The position numbers and the translations under genes were made by a program. The notes below the pieces were generated by a model. It saw only the letters and a list, made by a program, of their open reading frames with translations, made no database searches and was not told where the DNA came from. From JAGMES01 sp023128035 (GTDB lineage: Bacteria; Bacillota; Halanaerobiia; DY22613), in NCBI GenBank assembly GCA_030627905.1, contig DAOVRZ010000009.1, positions 15,440 through 79,439 of the forward strand: a stretch of 64,000 bases of DNA, written 5' to 3'. Each line of letters starts with the position of its first letter. The first letter of the stretch is position 1. Of this stretch, positions 26,507 through 35,075 are shown piece by piece.

Positions 26507-26587
26507 TTAATCTTCTTGAATAACCTGTTCAAAAACCTTTACGATCTGTTCGTCATTTTGAATCATTTTTCCTAAAATGTTTAAATG
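26507..26587 (-). pseudogene. Short coding remnant (26 codons)
   Basis: A start-less frame between two terminators encodes HLNILGKMIQNDEQIVKVFEQ and ends QED-TAA. It looks like the tail of a helical protein; TAG immediately precedes it. The family is not recognised and chance is possible. Confidence 0.3.
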
Positions 26588-26597
26588 CTAAATTAAA

Positions 26598-26621
26598 AAC
26601 CCCCAGTATAAACTGGGGGTT
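26598..26621 (-). terminator. Terminator of the cold-shock gene
   Basis: AACCCCCAGT and its complement form a GC-rich 10-bp stem 20 bp after the csp stop codon, with A/T on both flanks. Confidence 0.85.
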
Positions 26622-26640
26622 GATTTTTTGAATTGAAATC

Positions 26641-26841
26641 TTACACTTTACTTACGTTAGCTGCTTGAGAACCACGTTCGCCTTGAGTGATTTCAAATTG
26701 AACTTCTTGACCTTCATCAAGAGTTTTGAATCCATCGCCTTGAATAGCTGAGAAATGAACGAATACATCGTCACCATTATCTCTAGAAATAAACCCATAA
26801 CCCTTTTCACCATTAAACCATTTTACTACACCGCGTTCCAT
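26641..26841 (-). CDS. Cold-shock protein (CspA family)
   Basis: A 66-residue single OB-fold RNA chaperone. RNP1 (KGYGFISRD) and RNP2 (DVFVHFSAI) are intact. The ATG at 26841 (MERGVVKWF) is preferred because AGGAGG lies 10 nt upstream; the ATG at 26850 would leave a 1-nt spacing. A consensus promoter at 26901-26929 gives a leader of about 50 nt. It is monocistronic with its own terminator. Confidence 0.95.
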   Translation of the reverse strand: MERGVVKWFNGEKGYGFISRDNGDDVFVHFSAIQGDGFKTLDEGQEVQFEITQGERGSQAANVSKV

Positions 26842-26900
26842 GTAAAACATTCCTCCTAAAGCACTTTTAATTTTAGTAAAGTTTTATTACTAATAAACAA

Positions 26901-26929
26901 ATTCTATCACATAGATGCTTTCATGTCAA
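26901..26929 (-). promoter_or_regulatory. Sigma-A promoter of the cold-shock gene
   Basis: TTGACA, 17 nt, TAGAAT on the minus strand, about 60 bp before the start codon. Confidence 0.85.
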
Positions 26930-26976
26930 CTAATTTTGTAAAAATTTAAAACTTTTTTTGAAAAAATATTATTTCC

Positions 26977-26994
26977 TTTAACAACATTTTCGGA
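26977..26994. repeat. Single MITE-like end
   Basis: TTTAACAACATTTTCGGA is identical to the left terminal repeat of the element at 12704. No matching right end was found within several hundred bases, so this is a partial copy, perhaps cut by the neighbouring IS200/IS605 debris. Confidence 0.6.
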
Positions 26995-27221
26995 CGTGAT
27001 TCTCTGAGAATAAACTCGCAAGTAGATTAACATCAGCCTTGTCATCTAAACAAACTAGTTATATATTCAAACCAATTGTTTATGAAAGGAAGATAATATA
27101 GAACTGGTAGAATAAGTTCAGGCAGTAAATTTAACCTCTAATTGACAAGAAGTCCCCTATCCTCTATAGGTGAGTGATGAATTGTCAAGGTCTTGATTTT
27201 ATTGATATTCTATGATGATAA
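26995..27221. other. Non-coding remnant between MITE end and TnpB fragment
   Basis: No open frame of note. The segment probably holds decayed upstream parts of the IS200/IS605 element whose tnpB tail begins at 27222. Confidence 0.35.
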
Positions 27222-27410
27222 TTACAAAACGGTTCGAAATCAAGCCAACCAAAGAACACCAGTAAACTCTGTAGCAGTTGTGGCAAACCAGTAGAAAAAG
27301 ATTTGTCAGATAGAGTACACGACTGCCCATTTTGTGGACTAGTATTAGATAGGGATTATAACGCAGCCATAAACATACTGCATAAAGGTTTGCAAATAAT
27401 TATGCAATAA
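27222..27410 (+). pseudogene. tnpB: TnpB (IS200/IS605) C-terminal remnant
   Basis: Sixty-two codons ending in TAA encode the zinc-ribbon end of an RNA-guided TnpB nuclease: KNTSKLCSSCGKPVEKD, then DCPFCGLVLDRDYNAAINIL. Four zinc cysteines and the last RuvC aspartate of the DRDYNAA motif are intact, but everything upstream, including the first two RuvC acids, is gone; stops precede 27222. The fragment is followed by a preserved right end. It cannot be a nuclease. Confidence 0.85.
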
Positions 27411-27547
27411 ATACAAATTTTCTAGGGTTGGTTCGGCCCGAAGTTACGCTTGTGGAGATCGCGTAAGACCTACGCTATTAGTAGGCTATGATCGTTGAAA
27501 CAAGAAGCCCCCACCTCTTAGCAAAGCGTAGGTGGCGGGTAGTTCAC
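27411..27547 (+). mobile_element. IS200/IS605 right end with omega-RNA-like sequence
   Basis: Immediately after the TnpB stop comes a structured segment (GGGTTGGTTCGGCCC, then TTACGCTTGTGGAGATCGCG, then AGACCTACGCTATTAGTAGG) and a final hairpin CCCCCACCT / AGGTGGcGGG ending in GTAGTTCAC at 27547. In this family the 3' end of tnpB plus the right end encodes the guide (omega) RNA and the TnpA-recognised hairpin. No coding content is expected here. Confidence 0.65.
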
Positions 27548-27656
27548 AGTCTTTATCTTCTTTAACTCTAGAATGTTAACTCCTGTACTAAAAATTAGTA
27601 TTCCCCCTATTATTGAAACTTGACCTAGAATTCTCTTTTTCTCACAAAGTTTTATT

Positions 27657-28172
27657 TTATTGTACTTGAGTAAAATCTAAGAATGCACCCAGATCATATA
27701 CGATTAATGTTACCATATATTTACAATATTCCTCACTAAAACTTAAATATGGAGCGATATTATACCGAACTTCTTCGTTCAATTCATCTAAGGACATTTG
27801 ATCATAAACTGGTATAATACTTCCCTCAATTTCAATCATAACTCCTAAACTCGCTGGATCTAGATTTTCCAAATATCTAACATTAACATTATCAAAATCA
27901 TTACTAATATCCAATGTACCTAAATCATTTTCACCTTTAGAACCATTAACGATTACTTCAGTTTGTGTTTCAAGAGTAAAACCTGGTGAAAGAACATATC
28001 CATTTTTCAAACACCACATCTCCAAATCAATACATTCACATCCACTAGCCAAATACGCATTCATCTGTGAATCACTACCCACCCATTCTTCGAGAAGTTT
28101 GGCAGAAACTGCACTTCCTAACAATAGAACTACCAGACAGACCAACAAAGATACTTTTACAACTCTTTTCAC
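27657..28172 (-). CDS. Secreted protein of unknown function (171 aa)
   Basis: The GTG at 28172 has AAAGGGG 7 nt upstream and opens a clean signal peptide (VKRVVKVSLLVCLVVLLLGS, cleavage near AVSA-KL). An upstream ATG at 28235 would hide this signal. The mature part is acidic with five cysteines (CEC, MWC, EEYC region), no lipobox and no recognised domain. It is alone between IS debris and a terminator-flanked remnant. Function unknown. Confidence 0.65.
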   Translation of the reverse strand: MKRVVKVSLLVCLVVLLLGSAVSAKLLEEWVGSDSQMNAYLASGCECIDLEMWCLKNGYVLSPGFTLETQTEVIVNGSKGENDLGTLDISNDFDNVNVRYLENLDPASLGVMIEIEGSIIPVYDQMSLDELNEEVRYNIAPYLSFSEEYCKYMVTLIVYDLGAFLDFTQVQ

Positions 28173-28251
28173 ATGTAACACCCCTTTATAGTTTTTTCTA
28201 TATATTAGTATACTATGAAAATTATGAATTGTCAATATTTATTATTTTTAT

Positions 28252-28286
28252 TAATAAAAAAAATAAAACCTCTAAAGTGGAGGTTC
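28252..28286 (-). terminator. Terminator after gene remnant
   Basis: An AACCTC / GAGGTT stem is followed on the minus strand by TTATTTTTTTT, 16 bp beyond the remnant at 28302. Confidence 0.7.
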
Positions 28287-28301
28287 TACCTAAAATTATA
28301 C

Positions 28302-28469
28302 TTATTTAATCGCTGTAATCATTGGATCTATTTCAATAGGAGCTCTTAATTGTACTGCAACTTTTACAACTTTTTTAATCTCTTCGTCATAGGTTGTAAA
28401 CTTAGTATTTGTTATTCCAAGTCGTTTTGCATTTTCTATACAAACTTTAATTCGACGAGTTGAGGAATC
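28302..28469 (-). pseudogene. C-terminal gene remnant (55 codons)
   Basis: A start-less frame, with TAA directly upstream, encodes DSSTRRIKVCIENAKRLGIT, then NTKFTTYDEEIKKVVKVAVQ, and ends with DPMITAIK. Composition looks coding and it keeps a downstream terminator. The family is not recognised. A missing 5' part is the simplest reading. Confidence 0.5.
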
Positions 28470-28479
28470 TTAATGTATG

Positions 28480-28508
28480 AAAAAAGGATAGCAAACGCTA
28501 TCCCTTTT
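28480..28508 (-). terminator. Terminator after the YeiH-family pseudogene
   Basis: GGATAGC / GCTATCC with an AAAC loop is followed by U on the minus strand, 30 bp after the stop at 28539. Confidence 0.75.
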
Positions 28509-28538
28509 ATTATTTAGAAAGCAAGACCTCTTCAAACC

Positions 28539-29572
28539 TTATAATAAGTTTACGCTAGCAATTAAGCTCAAACTCGACAGAATGACAAATAGCATTGTTC
28601 CAACTAATAATGCTTTTACTCCTTTGTTTAGAATACTTTTAAAATCAACAGATAATCCCATCGCTGTCATCGCCATTAATATAAATAACGAACTTGCTTT
28701 AGTTAATGTTTTTACGATTGGTGTTGGAATTATTCCAAGTGAATTAATAATTCCAGCCAAAATAAAATATAAAACATACATAGGAAATTTAGCTTTTTTA
28801 ACGTTTTTACTTTCTTTATTAAAGAAAAATCCTAGTGCTAACGAGACAGGAACCAGCATCAATACTCTTGTCATTTTAACAAAAGTCCCGATCTCCCCTG
28901 CTTGTTCACCAAGAGCAAAGGCCGCTGCAAGGGCATGAGCAACGCCCTGAAGCGAAATACCTGACCAGACTCCATATTGAATTGGAGTTAGATTTAAACC
29001 ACTTGCTGCTATTGCAGAATATACTATAACTCCAATTACGCCTAAAAAACTTATAATAGATACAGCAATCACTGAATCATCATCTTCAGCATCAATACAA
29101 GGAGCCATGGCAACTACTGCTGATGCACCGCATTACATGAACCCACACCGATTAAAATAGATAACTTTTTATTAACTTTGAATATTTTTCCTAATACAAT
29201 CGCTAGGATTAATACACTAGGAACAAAAACAAGCACCATAATAAGTATTTTGGGACCCAATCTGATTAGAGCATGAAAATTCAGCTTAAACCCTAATAAA
29301 ACTATTCCAACTTTAAGAAGTTTTTTTAATGAAAATTTAACTCCTTCTTTAAATATATTTTGTGTTCGTACAGTATTATTGTAGAGAATACCTATAATAA
29401 TTGCGATTGTAAGTGCTTCCAGGTTTATATAACTTTTAAAGGAATCATTTAAAAACATAGATATAAATGAAATCGCCAATACAAAAATAATACCTAGAAT
29501 AGAGCTTTTAATTTTTTCATTTTTTATCACCTTTCTTAAAAATGAGTACAAGGTGATTATATCATTTAACAT
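28539..29572 (-). pseudogene. YeiH/UPF0324 family membrane protein, frameshifted
   Basis: Two frames together give a near full-length, about 340-residue, ten-helix YeiH-type putative exporter. The upstream part ends LIGVGSCNAVHQQ-stop at 29114. A one-base shift near 29125-29135 restores GASAVVAMAPCIDAEDDD, the conserved core, and continues to 28539. The start is also off: AAAGGTGATAAAA precedes an ATG whose frame would join the protein (MKKIKSSIL...) only with one more A in an A-run. Either the gene is decayed twice or the assembly has errors. Homologues are annotated as sulfate exporters, with weak evidence. Confidence 0.8.
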
Positions 29573-29717
29573 ACATAATGTAAATTATAAAAATTTATAG
29601 TTATATAAATTTTACTTGTTTCAAATGCAAAACTGAATAAAATCTTAAATAAGACTCTTCAGAAGATAATCAATGTAAAAATTTTTTTCTGGCATTCTTC
29701 TAAATATTCGTAATTTA

Positions 29718-30185
29718 TTATTGAAGTGGATAATATGTATTTTCATAAACAATATATAAGTGTTCACCTTGTTTTTCTATAATCCATTGTACAAAACCTT
29801 CATGGGAATAATAATTTTTACCATCATCAGAAGAAATATAAAGATCAATACCAGCTACAATCGTAGCAGAAGTATCATTGGCTACCACTTCTTTTATTGT
29901 TACTGAACATCTAGTACATGACATTTCAGAAAATTGTTGTTCTAATTCATCTTTTAAAACTTCCCTGGATTCTGTAATCCTAACAAATTCAAGTTCATCC
30001 TCCCAAAACATTTTTAAATAGGTATATGGATCACTATACAAATTAGCTACTTTTTCAGCATTGCTTTCTTTCATAAAAGAACTCCATTTATTAATATGTT
30101 CTCTAGCTTCATCACCAATCGAGGTTGGTTGATTATTACTACAACCAACTAAAAAAATCATTACCAAAAAAATATATGTAACCAC
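29718..30185 (-). CDS. Lipoprotein with NTF2-like domain (155 aa or longer)
   Basis: A lipobox FLVGC lies after a hydrophobic stretch, so the mature protein begins at the Cys and sits on the membrane. The remaining sequence (EHINKWSSFMKESNAEKVANLYSD...) fits a small SnoaL/NTF2-like fold. GTG at 30185 is the first standard start, but AAGGGGTG at 30211-30218 is ideally spaced for an ATT at 30206, which would add IKSKKI and give a proper charged n-region. It lies 50 bp downstream of another lipoprotein gene. Function unknown. Confidence 0.65.
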   Translation of the reverse strand: MVTYIFLVMIFLVGCSNNQPTSIGDEAREHINKWSSFMKESNAEKVANLYSDPYTYLKMFWEDELEFVRITESREVLKDELEQQFSEMSCTRCSVTIKEVVANDTSATIVAGIDLYISSDDGKNYYSHEGFVQWIIEKQGEHLYIVYENTYYPLQ

Positions 30186-30235
30186 TATTTTTTTGCTTTT
30201 TATAATATTTCACCCCTTATCAAAATTTTAAAAAA

Positions 30236-30736
30236 TTATCTCTTTATCCGGATAGGCTCTAAAGATTTATTTTGATCATCATCAAAAAATATTATATATT
30301 CAGCATCATTATTTACACTTGGAAAGTAAAATGCTCCAACTACAGATTCTCCATCATATAAAGTGACATCTTGATAAGCTGCTCCATCACCATCGAAATG
30401 GTGATATATATTATTTTTATTATCTTTTATATACATATTTTTATTAAATTCATCGGAATATTTTGTTACTATACCAGAATATCCAAAATCCATTTGTAAT
30501 AACCAACGAAAATTAAACTTTAAAGATGAATCATTTAACACCTCAACAGAATCTAAAAATATAGATATATCCCCTCCATCAAAAACACACAAATACCCAA
30601 CATTCATATCATATTCTCCAGGTTTTGTCACATCTATGTATTTTTGAGTAATAATATTTTTATCTTGTGAATTACACCCAATAAGAATAACAACTAGTAA
30701 ACTTAAAGCTATTAAAACTAATATTTTCTTTTTCAT
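30236..30736 (-). CDS. Lipoprotein of unknown function (166 aa)
   Basis: The N-terminus MKKKILVLIALSLLVVILIGC is a classic lipoprotein signal with lipobox LIGC. The mature domain is acidic and beta-rich with no recognised family; acidic runs DGDGAAYQD and FFDDDQNK are notable. AGGAGGAAA precedes the ATG. It probably forms a pair with the lipoprotein gene 50 bp downstream. Confidence 0.65.
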   Translation of the reverse strand: MKKKILVLIALSLLVVILIGCNSQDKNIITQKYIDVTKPGEYDMNVGYLCVFDGGDISIFLDSVEVLNDSSLKFNFRWLLQMDFGYSGIVTKYSDEFNKNMYIKDNKNNIYHHFDGDGAAYQDVTLYDGESVVGAFYFPSVNNDAEYIIFFDDDQNKSLEPIRIKR

Positions 30737-30925
30737 ATTTTCCTCCTTATATTTTATAGATTAACTTGAAATAATTATAAATCTAAAAAATGTATTACTA
30801 CGGTTTTGTTGCCACCTCCATTTTCTTTACATCAATTACCTTCTATCCTTTATTTCGTCATTGTTACTATAATTCCTTTCTAATATTACATATTTTATTT
30901 TTTACTTTTTTCTTTTGCAATATAT

Positions 30926-30969
30926 AAATAAGCAGACTGCATTCAAACTGAATGTTAGTCTGCTTATTT
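30926..30969 (-). terminator. Terminator of the RlmI-like methyltransferase gene
   Basis: AATAAGCAGACT pairs with AGTCTGCTTATT around an inner ATTC/GAAT stem; A/T-rich on both sides, about 30 bp after the stop at 30996. Confidence 0.75.
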
Positions 30970-30995
30970 ATTATAAAATCTTTTTATTTCATTAT

Positions 30996-32195
30996 TTAAT
31001 TCTTGATCTTCTTAATAAAGATAACTTTAAGATAGTCACCTTCCTTGAATTCCTTTATAGTTCTAAAATCTGCTGGAAGAGAAAACTCCTCCATAAGTTT
31101 GTACTTCCCTTGCATTTCCTTGAATGCAGTATCAATAAAACCTTTAAACTTTTCCATATCAAAAGTGCTGCAATTTGTTGATGCAACGATTACACCTTTA
31201 TCTTCTGTTATAGCAATAGCTTCTTTTAAAAGATTTTTATAATCCTTTGATGCACTAAATGTATTCTTCTTTGATCTAGCAAAACTAGGAGGATCTAGTA
31301 TAACCATATCAAACTTATAATTTTTCTTAACAGCATATTTAAAATAGTTAAACACATCTTCGACAACTATATCCTGAGTTTCAGAATCTATTTCGTTTAC
31401 GCTAAACTGCTCGATTGTCTTGCTTAAACTTCTATTCGCAAGATCTACGCTAGTCGTTTTTGTGGCTCCACCTACTGCTGCGAAGACAGAGAATGCACCT
31501 GTATAAGAAAATGTATTTAATACTGTCTTTCCTTTTGCATACTTATCTCTAATAAGTTTTCTTACATTCCTTTGATCTAAAAATACTCCAACCATCGCTC
31601 CTTCATTTAAATATACAGCAAAATTTACTCCGTTTTCTTTCACTATAATCGGAAACTGACCTCTTTCACCAAGAATAAATCCATCTTCTTCAATATATTT
31701 GCCTTCTGAAGCAAATCTTTTTTTCTGATATATAGCCTTGTATTCAACCATTCTCTTTAATGAATTTACTACTTCATCTCTAAACTTATAGATACCTTTG
31801 CTGTACCAATTTATTAAATAATAACCATCAAAATAATCAATAGTCAAACCACCTATTCCATCACCTTCGCCATTAAATATCCTGAAGGCAGTTGTTTGGG
31901 GAACATTAAAAAAAGATATTCTCTTATTTAAAGCAACAATTAACTTTTTTTGAAAAAATGATTCATCGATATTTTCATTTTCTTTTCTGCTGAGAATCCA
32001 TCCATAGCCTTTATTTTGCTTACCATAATATCCTCTCGCAATAAAATTATTTCGCTCATCAACAAGCTTAATTATCGCTCCTTCTTTATCAATACTTTTC
32101 ATATCTATTATCGCTTCTTTGAAAATTAATGGATATCCACTTTTAAATTTGTTTATAAATTTTGATTTTACCTGTAAACTTATTTCTCGTTGCAT
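30996..32195 (-). CDS. Class I rRNA methyltransferase, RlmI family
   Basis: A PUA-like N-terminal domain (residues 1-75, with FIARGYYG) is followed by a Rossmann methyltransferase with VLNTFSYTGAFSVFAAVGGA (SAM binding), the DMVILDPPSFARSK motif IV and ASTNCSTFD near the end. The family methylates a cytosine in 23S rRNA (m5C1962 in E. coli). Length 399 aa is normal. It is separated from thiN by 24 bp and may be co-transcribed with it. Confidence 0.9.
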   Translation of the reverse strand: MQREISLQVKSKFINKFKSGYPLIFKEAIIDMKSIDKEGAIIKLVDERNNFIARGYYGKQNKGYGWILSRKENENIDESFFQKKLIVALNKRISFFNVPQTTAFRIFNGEGDGIGGLTIDYFDGYYLINWYSKGIYKFRDEVVNSLKRMVEYKAIYQKKRFASEGKYIEEDGFILGERGQFPIIVKENGVNFAVYLNEGAMVGVFLDQRNVRKLIRDKYAKGKTVLNTFSYTGAFSVFAAVGGATKTTSVDLANRSLSKTIEQFSVNEIDSETQDIVVEDVFNYFKYAVKKNYKFDMVILDPPSFARSKKNTFSASKDYKNLLKEAIAITEDKGVIVASTNCSTFDMEKFKGFIDTAFKEMQGKYKLMEEFSLPADFRTIKEFKEGDYLKVIFIKKIKN

Positions 32196-32219
32196 CTTTT
32201 ACATCCTCTCTATTCTAAA

Positions 32220-32870
32220 TTATACCATGTTTTGATTTACAATAAATGCAAACGCTCTTCCTCTACCAATTACGACTTTCGCACTGTCTGTAATAATAAT
32301 ATTACTTATACCCAAAGTACTCTCCCGAGATACCTTAGCATCTGTAAGAGGATACTTAAAACCAGTTAAAGTGACCCCTTCAATTGACTCATCCACCGGG
32401 ATCAAAGAAAAAGTATCTCCGTTATGTTTATGTATCGCTAACTCGCTTTCTACCACCTGAATTTCCACCGTCGGTGAAACCAATATCGCCTTTACTCCAT
32501 GTTTATGACAATAAGTTAATAACATCAGATTCCCCATCAAATGGTCTGGCCTTCCTCCTAATGCTCCTCCGATTAAAATTTCTTGATACCCTTCATCTAT
32601 CAGATAATCCAATACCAGATGGGTATCAGTCTTATCTTTTTCAACTGGAAAGAGAACAAACTCTATTTCCATCATTTCATACTTCTTCTTTACCACAGGA
32701 TCTATTGAATCCAGATCTCCAAAAATTCGGTCTGGTTTTAAACCTAATTTCATTGCATATTCTGCTCCACCATCTGCGCAGACTAACGTATCAACATTAT
32801 CTCTCAATTTATGAAAAAATCCTTGATTATCTTCCCATTCTCCGTTTGCTAAAACTAAAGCTCTTTTCAT
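32220..32870 (-). CDS. thiN: Thiamine diphosphokinase
   Basis: Transfers pyrophosphate from ATP to thiamine, making TPP. Signature blocks are VCADGGAEYAMKLGLKPDRI, FGDLDSID, PVEKDKTDTHLVLDY and GALGGRPDHLMGN. ATG 32870 is chosen because GGAGATG lies 7 nt upstream; an in-frame start 15 bp earlier lacks a site. In many Firmicutes thiN follows rpe, but here it is about 10 kb away from rpe. It should work with ThiT (38361) in thiamine salvage. Confidence 0.92.
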   Translation of the reverse strand: MKRALVLANGEWEDNQGFFHKLRDNVDTLVCADGGAEYAMKLGLKPDRIFGDLDSIDPVVKKKYEMMEIEFVLFPVEKDKTDTHLVLDYLIDEGYQEILIGGALGGRPDHLMGNLMLLTYCHKHGVKAILVSPTVEIQVVESELAIHKHNGDTFSLIPVDESIEGVTLTGFKYPLTDAKVSRESTLGISNIIITDSAKVVIGRGRAFAFIVNQNMV

Positions 32871-32936
32871 ATTACATCTCCTCACTATAAGTGTGCTACT
32901 ACTTATTTTACAACATTTTTTCTCAACTTAAAAGAA

Positions 32937-32958
32937 AAAACTCCTAAAAAGGAGTTTA
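32937..32958 (-). terminator. Terminator of the flavodoxin-like gene
   Basis: AAACTCCT and AGGAGTTT flank a 4-nt loop, with six U on the minus strand, 13 bp after the stop at 32971. Confidence 0.8.
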
Positions 32959-32970
32959 AAAAAATATTTA

Positions 32971-33564
32971 TTATAATAGATTTTCCTCTGTTTTTACGCA
33001 AATTAAGTCAACCAGATTATCTACAGCTTTCTTAAACTCTCTTCCCGGTCTCTTATCTCCCATATCACCTGAATAATGAAGAAGTCCATACGCAGGTATA
33101 CTCATACCCTGAACAAGATTTGCTGGCATTGGAAGAGATATCATTCCTTGATGCTGAGCAAAGATATTGATTGCCCTTAAGCATAAGTCTCCACCACCTT
33201 CAGGATTACCACAACTGGCAAAAGCAACTAATCTCTTTCCATACAACTTAGCTTCAGCCCATAAAGGTGAAAAAGTATCCATAAAAGTTTTCATTTCTGC
33301 AGAAACGTTACCGTAGTAGGTTGGTGATCCCATAAATATGTAATCACTTTCTAAAATTTGATCAAGACTTATAATAGGTATCTCCAAAATTTCTTTCAAA
33401 TACTCTTTCACAACTGGAAACTTGAAAGAAAGTTCCTCTAAATCTGTATCCTGAACTCGATAAATTCCAACGTCTACACCCTTATTAGCAAAACTCTCAG
33501 AAATACCTTTTGCCATTAAATACGTATTACCACAAACACTATGAAACACTATTGTTACTCTCAT
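32971..33564 (-). CDS. Flavodoxin/NAD(P)H-dependent FMN reductase-like protein
   Basis: A flavodoxin fold of 197 residues. The FMN phosphate loop is HSVCGNTYLMAKG at the N-terminus, with FMGSPTYYGNVSAEMKTFMD and ASCGNPEGGGDLC as the other flavin-contacting loops. The WrbA/flavodoxin_2 groups share these. Probably a soluble redox protein. AAGGAGGA precedes the ATG; it is monocistronic. Physiological partner unknown. Confidence 0.85.
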   Translation of the reverse strand: MRVTIVFHSVCGNTYLMAKGISESFANKGVDVGIYRVQDTDLEELSFKFPVVKEYLKEILEIPIISLDQILESDYIFMGSPTYYGNVSAEMKTFMDTFSPLWAEAKLYGKRLVAFASCGNPEGGGDLCLRAINIFAQHQGMISLPMPANLVQGMSIPAYGLLHYSGDMGDKRPGREFKKAVDNLVDLICVKTEENLL

Positions 33565-33659
33565 CGAAAAATCCTCCTTAATAGATATAACTATTATTTA
33601 ACTATATTACATATTTTATATCAATAATATTAGAAACCAATATTACTACTATAATTGAA

Positions 33660-33690
33660 AAAGGATTTCAGAAATTTGAAATCTTTTTTA
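33660..33690 (-). terminator. Terminator of the two-helix membrane protein gene
   Basis: An AAAAGGATTTCA / TGAAATCTTTTTT hairpin with a short loop lies 30 bp beyond the stop at 33718. Confidence 0.65.
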
Positions 33691-33717
33691 TCTTTGTCTT
33701 ACATGCTGGATTATCTT

Positions 33718-34440
33718 CTAATTTTCCCTTTTTCTTAATATTTTAAGTCCACGTCTTAAACTCTTCACAACATTAGGTACGCCAATATCATTTACTATCC
33801 CTTCGTAAATCACAAGTTTCATAGTAGTAATAATAATTATAATTTTCTTGTATTGATTAATTGAGCGTTCATATAACTTCCATCCGATTTTTTCAACTTT
33901 AGGTGCTATAAAATATTTTTCAAGGGTAACTTTTAAAAATGCAAAGAAAAAAACAAACATCCCACTAAGAATTTCAGAAGATATATATAAATCCCCTTTA
34001 TGGCTGATTTCAGAAATTACAAGGACTAATATTAATGATAGTATAATATCTATCACAGATATAAAAGAGGACATAAAAGAAAACAACTTAAATCTCCTCT
34101 TTAAACCCTTTTCGATTCGGTTTCTGTGTTTTAGAATTATTGAATATTCTTCAATGATTTTGCTATCTAAATCATGTTGTTTTTTCCTATTCCATTGTTT
34201 TTTTAGTATTTCTCTTACCAACTGGTCAAATTTATCTTGTGAATTTTTATAAACCCAGTTTAAATTATACTTCTGTTCATTTTGGGCAATTTCAGAAAAT
34301 TCATTAAATAGTTCATTAAATTTATTTAATTCTTCAGAAATATACTCAATTTGCTCCTTACAATCTCTTTCTGGGCATATTTCAAGAAAAAGTGAGTTAA
34401 CTGAGACCATGATATCATTTTTGTAAAAGTTAATTGTCAT
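33718..34440 (-). CDS. Two-helix membrane protein of unknown function (240 aa)
   Basis: A charged, helical N-terminal half (residues 1-115) is followed by two membrane helices (around 125-147, ISVIDIILSLILVLVIS, and 160-178, GMFVFFFAFLKVTL) and a helical C-terminal tail. This layout is similar to SLATT/DUF4231 two-helix proteins, some of which are effectors in nucleotide-signalling defence systems, but I cannot show homology. No partner gene of such systems is adjacent; the Septu pair is 640 bp upstream, with a broken DinB gene between. Function unknown. Confidence 0.55.
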   Translation of the reverse strand: MTINFYKNDIMVSVNSLFLEICPERDCKEQIEYISEELNKFNELFNEFSEIAQNEQKYNLNWVYKNSQDKFDQLVREILKKQWNRKKQHDLDSKIIEEYSIILKHRNRIEKGLKRRFKLFSFMSSFISVIDIILSLILVLVISEISHKGDLYISSEILSGMFVFFFAFLKVTLEKYFIAPKVEKIGWKLYERSINQYKKIIIIITTMKLVIYEGIVNDIGVPNVVKSLRRGLKILRKREN

Positions 34441-34475
34441 ATCTCCACTCCTACTCTTTTAAATAGATTTCTAGC

Positions 34476-34963
34476 TTATCTTTCCGTCCCTACCCAGTCG
34501 ATAGTTTTAGCTCCCTGCTGTCTCAATGTACTATTACAGTAACCAATATGATGCTGAATATGCCTGATAGTCATCATAATAATATCAAAGTTAGTAAGTT
34601 TACCATAGACTCCATGGAGTGCAAACATACTCTCCTCTTCCCTTTTCATAATGAAATTATCAGCTTTATTTTTAACCTGGGCCAGATAGAATTTCATCTC
34701 ATCTTTTGTCAAAAAGTATTTGACTCCTTACTCAAATCCTCTGTTATATCCTTGCTAAATTTGGGTACTGTAAATTCCCCACCTTCTCTAAACCAAAAAT
34801 CAATTCCTGTTACTGCATGATATATCTGCTGCCAGAAAGGGACCTTTTCTATTTTACTATTCCATAAATCATCAGGACAGGTCTCAACTATCTTTTCCAA
34901 CATCTTAAAGGCCGGGTTAAAATGCCTTTTGACGATCATCCTCATATCACTTTTAGCAGTCAT
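34476..34963 (-). pseudogene. DinB superfamily protein, frameshifted
   Basis: The first frame (34963 to 34709) ends EDLSKESNTF-stop and the next (from about 34712) continues TKDEMKFYLAQVKNKADNF. One extra T in the TTTTT run at the junction would fuse them as NTF-L-TKDE, giving a normal, roughly 160-residue DinB four-helix protein. The expected metal-ligand histidines are visible (IYHAVTG, and RHIQHHIGYC near the end). A homopolymer shift: recent inactivation or a sequencing error. Confidence 0.8.
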
Positions 34964-35075
34964 TTTCTTTTCCTCCCTTGAAGTATATCTAAATCTCTAT
35001 TAACATCAATATTTCTAAATTCACTGATATTATCTCTAAAAGTAATATTCATCAATCTCCTGTTCATGAGATAAT

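Noticed and set aside
32384..32890. Long plus-strand frame of 168 codons opposite thiN
   Set aside because: Entirely antisense to a well-supported gene, with low-complexity Leu/Pro/Ser-rich text typical of shadow frames.
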